6,409 nt of DNA, taken from positions 1 to 6,409 of the forward strand of contig USHI01000082.1 in the NCBI GenBank assembly GCA_900554405.1, given 5' to 3'. Below, piece by piece: positions 5,010-6,409 of this stretch (within the stretch, counting starts at the first letter, position 1; the number at the start of each line of letters is the position of its first letter). The notes under the pieces were generated by a model. It had not been told where the DNA came from. It saw only the letters and a program-made list of their open reading frames with translations, and did no database searches. Both the position numbers and the translations under genes were made by a program. Source of the stretch: an uncultured Eubacteriales bacterium (GTDB lineage Bacteria; Bacillota; Clostridia; Oscillospirales; CAG-382).

Positions 5010-6353
5010 ATGAGAATAGAAAATCCGTATCTCAGCAAGCTTTACGAAACCGTTTCGGCCCGCAACGCCGGCGAAAAGGAATTTTTGCAGGCGGTGGGCG
5101 AGGTTCTGGAATCGCTTTCCCCGGTTATCGACAGGCGCCCCGATCTTGTAAAGGCGGGCGTTATGGATCGTCTTGTGGAACCGGAACGCTTTGTGCAGTT
5201 CCGCGTGCCGTGGGTGGATGATGCCGGTAACGTCGTCGTGAACCGCGGCTACCGTGTTCAGTTCAACAGCGCCATCGGCCCGTATAAGGGCGGTCTGCGC
5301 TTCCATCCGAGCGTCTGCTCCTCCGTTATCAAATTCCTGGGCTTCGAGCAGGTGTTCAAAAATTCGCTCACCGGGCTTCCCATGGGCGGCGGCAAGGGCG
5401 GCAGCGATTTCGACCCCAAGGGCAAATCGGACGGGGAGATCATGCGGTTCTGCCAGAGCTTCATGACGGAGCTTTACCGCCATATCGGCGCGGACGTGGA
5501 TGTCCCCGCGGGGGATATCGGTGTCGGCGGGCGCGAAATCGGCTACCTTTTCGGGCAGTATAAGCGTATCACCGGCGAATTCACCGGCGTGCTCACCGGC
5601 AAGGGCATTCCTTACGGCGGCTCGCTTGCAAGAACGCAGGCGACCGGCTACGGGCTTTGCTACTTCACGGATAATATGCTCAAAAAGAAGGGCGACGGCT
5701 TCGAGGGCAAGCGTGTCGTTATCAGCGGCAGCGGCAATGTCGCCATTTACGCCTGCGAAAAGGCACAGTCCATGGGTGCAAAGGTTGTTGCGATGAGCGA
5801 TTCCAACGGCTTTGTCGTGGATGAAGAAGGTATAAAGCTGGATGTCGTAAAGCAGATCAAGGAAGTCGAACGCGGCAGGATCCGCGAATACGCCGCAAGG
5901 GTGCCCGGCGCGGTATATACCGAGGGCAGGGGCATCTGGAACGTGAAGTGCGATATCGCGCTTCCCTGCGCGACACAGAACGAGCTTTGCGGCGAGGATG
6001 CAAAGGCACTTATCGCAAACGGCGTTAAATATGTCGCGGAGGGCGCGAATATGCCTTCCACGCCGGAGGCTGTCGAGGCATTCCTTGCCGCCGGCATTTA
6101 CTTCGGACCGGCAAAGGCGGCAAACGCGGGCGGCGTTGCCACCAGCGGCCTTGAAATGAGCCAGAATTCCATCCGCCTGAGCTGGACGTTCGACGAGGTG
6201 GACGGCAAGCTCTGCGGTATCATGAAGAACATCTTCAAGAACATTGATACAGCTGCTACAAAGTACGGTATGGAAAACAACTTCGTTGCCGGTGCTAATA
6301 TTGCCGGTTTCGAAAAGGTTGCAGAAGCTATGATTGCACAGGGCATCTGCTAA
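5010..6353 (+). CDS. gdhA: NADP-type glutamate dehydrogenase
   Basis: The enzyme interconverts 2-oxoglutarate plus ammonium and glutamate. It is cytosolic and normally a homohexamer. At 447 residues it is full length for the bacterial hexameric family. Substrate-site signatures are clear: YKGGLRFHPSV with K93, and LPMGGGKGGSDFDP with the catalytic Lys at 129. DVPAGDIGVGGREIG has the catalytic Asp at 169, 40 residues after the Lys as in other family members. A Rossmann coenzyme domain has GSGNV at 240-244, followed by the motif AMSDSNG. That SDS pattern resembles NADP-dependent enzymes, so a biosynthetic (ammonium-assimilating) role is favoured, but coenzyme preference is an inference. The start ATG 5010 has a strong AAGGAG at 4996-5001, eight bases upstream. 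It has its own promoter and a stop at TAA 6351. The last ~37 codons switch to GCT, GGT and GCA in place of the GCG, GCC and GGC used before, and GC falls to about 44%, although the protein stays family-like. Confidence 0.97.
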   Translation: MRIENPYLSKLYETVSARNAGEKEFLQAVGEVLESLSPVIDRRPDLVKAGVMDRLVEPERFVQFRVPWVDDAGNVVVNRGYRVQFNSAIGPYKGGLRFHPSVCSSVIKFLGFEQVFKNSLTGLPMGGGKGGSDFDPKGKSDGEIMRFCQSFMTELYRHIGADVDVPAGDIGVGGREIGYLFGQYKRITGEFTGVLTGKGIPYGGSLARTQATGYGLCYFTDNMLKKKGDGFEGKRVVISGSGNVAIYACEKAQSMGAKVVAMSDSNGFVVDEEGIKLDVVKQIKEVERGRIREYAARVPGAVYTEGRGIWNVKCDIALPCATQNELCGEDAKALIANGVKYVAEGANMPSTPEAVEAFLAAGIYFGPAKAANAGGVATSGLEMSQNSIRLSWTFDEVDGKLCGIMKNIFKNIDTAATKYGMENNFVAGANIAGFEKVAEAMIAQGIC

Positions 6354-6361
6354 TATTAATT

Positions 6362-6394
6362 AAATGTATTAAATTAATATAATTTAATACATTT
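6362..6394 (+). terminator. AT-only hairpin downstream of gdhA, probable terminator
   Basis: AAATGTATTAAATTA (6362-6376) and TAATTTAATACATTT (6380-6394) form a perfect 15-base-pair stem with a 3-base loop. Only one pair is G-C (6366 with 6390). It begins nine bases after the gdhA stop, and GTTT follows. The position suggests transcription termination or 3'-end protection, but the stem is weak in GC and the T-run is short. A competing 9-base-pair hairpin (6353-6361 with 6372-6380) shares bases with it. The remaining bases to 6409 show nothing else. Confidence 0.55.
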
Positions 6395-6409
6395 GTTTCA
6401 CCGAACAAT

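Overview
The window looks like chromosomal DNA from an endospore-forming, GC-rich member of the Clostridia. A SpoIIE-type sporulation phosphatase, a Tex protein, TATAAT promoters with 17-bp spacers and strong AAGGAG-type ribosome binding sites all point to a Firmicute, and codons are strongly G/C-ending. The lineage within Clostridia cannot be fixed from this sequence. All genes lie on the + strand.

Layout. (1) Positions 1-1444 hold the 3' part of spoIIE, which enters from outside the window. It runs from a last membrane segment through a cysteine cluster to a complete PP2C phosphatase domain. The reading frame is interrupted by three in-frame TGA codons (626, 635, 650) in a short stretch that matches nothing expected of SpoIIE, so the gene appears as two same-frame pieces. 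(2) Positions 1445-1604 are intergenic, with a degenerate 7-base tandem repeat, a perfect GC-rich hairpin, an A-tract and a promoter. (3) A tRNA-Val(GAC) with encoded CCA is followed three bases later by its own terminator. (4) Positions 1793-2788 encode a PAS-containing, histidine-kinase-like protein whose ATP-binding motifs look lost. (5) tex follows with a one-base TAATG overlap. (6) A separate promoter with a dyad over its -35 box drives gdhA, an NADP-type glutamate dehydrogenase. (7) An AT-only tail follows gdhA, with a near-perfect hairpin and a competing second fold.

Working together: the pseudokinase-like gene and tex are probably one translationally coupled unit. spoIIE, the tRNA and gdhA each appear to be separate transcription units. 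SpoIIE would act at the sporulation septum to activate sigma-F, Tex acts on RNA and transcription, and GdhA links nitrogen to central carbon. No mobile element, CRISPR array or defence system is seen. The points that most deserve a second look are the broken spoIIE frame with its flanking imperfect repeat, the degenerate sensor coupled to tex, and the abrupt composition change in the last ~110 bases of gdhA.
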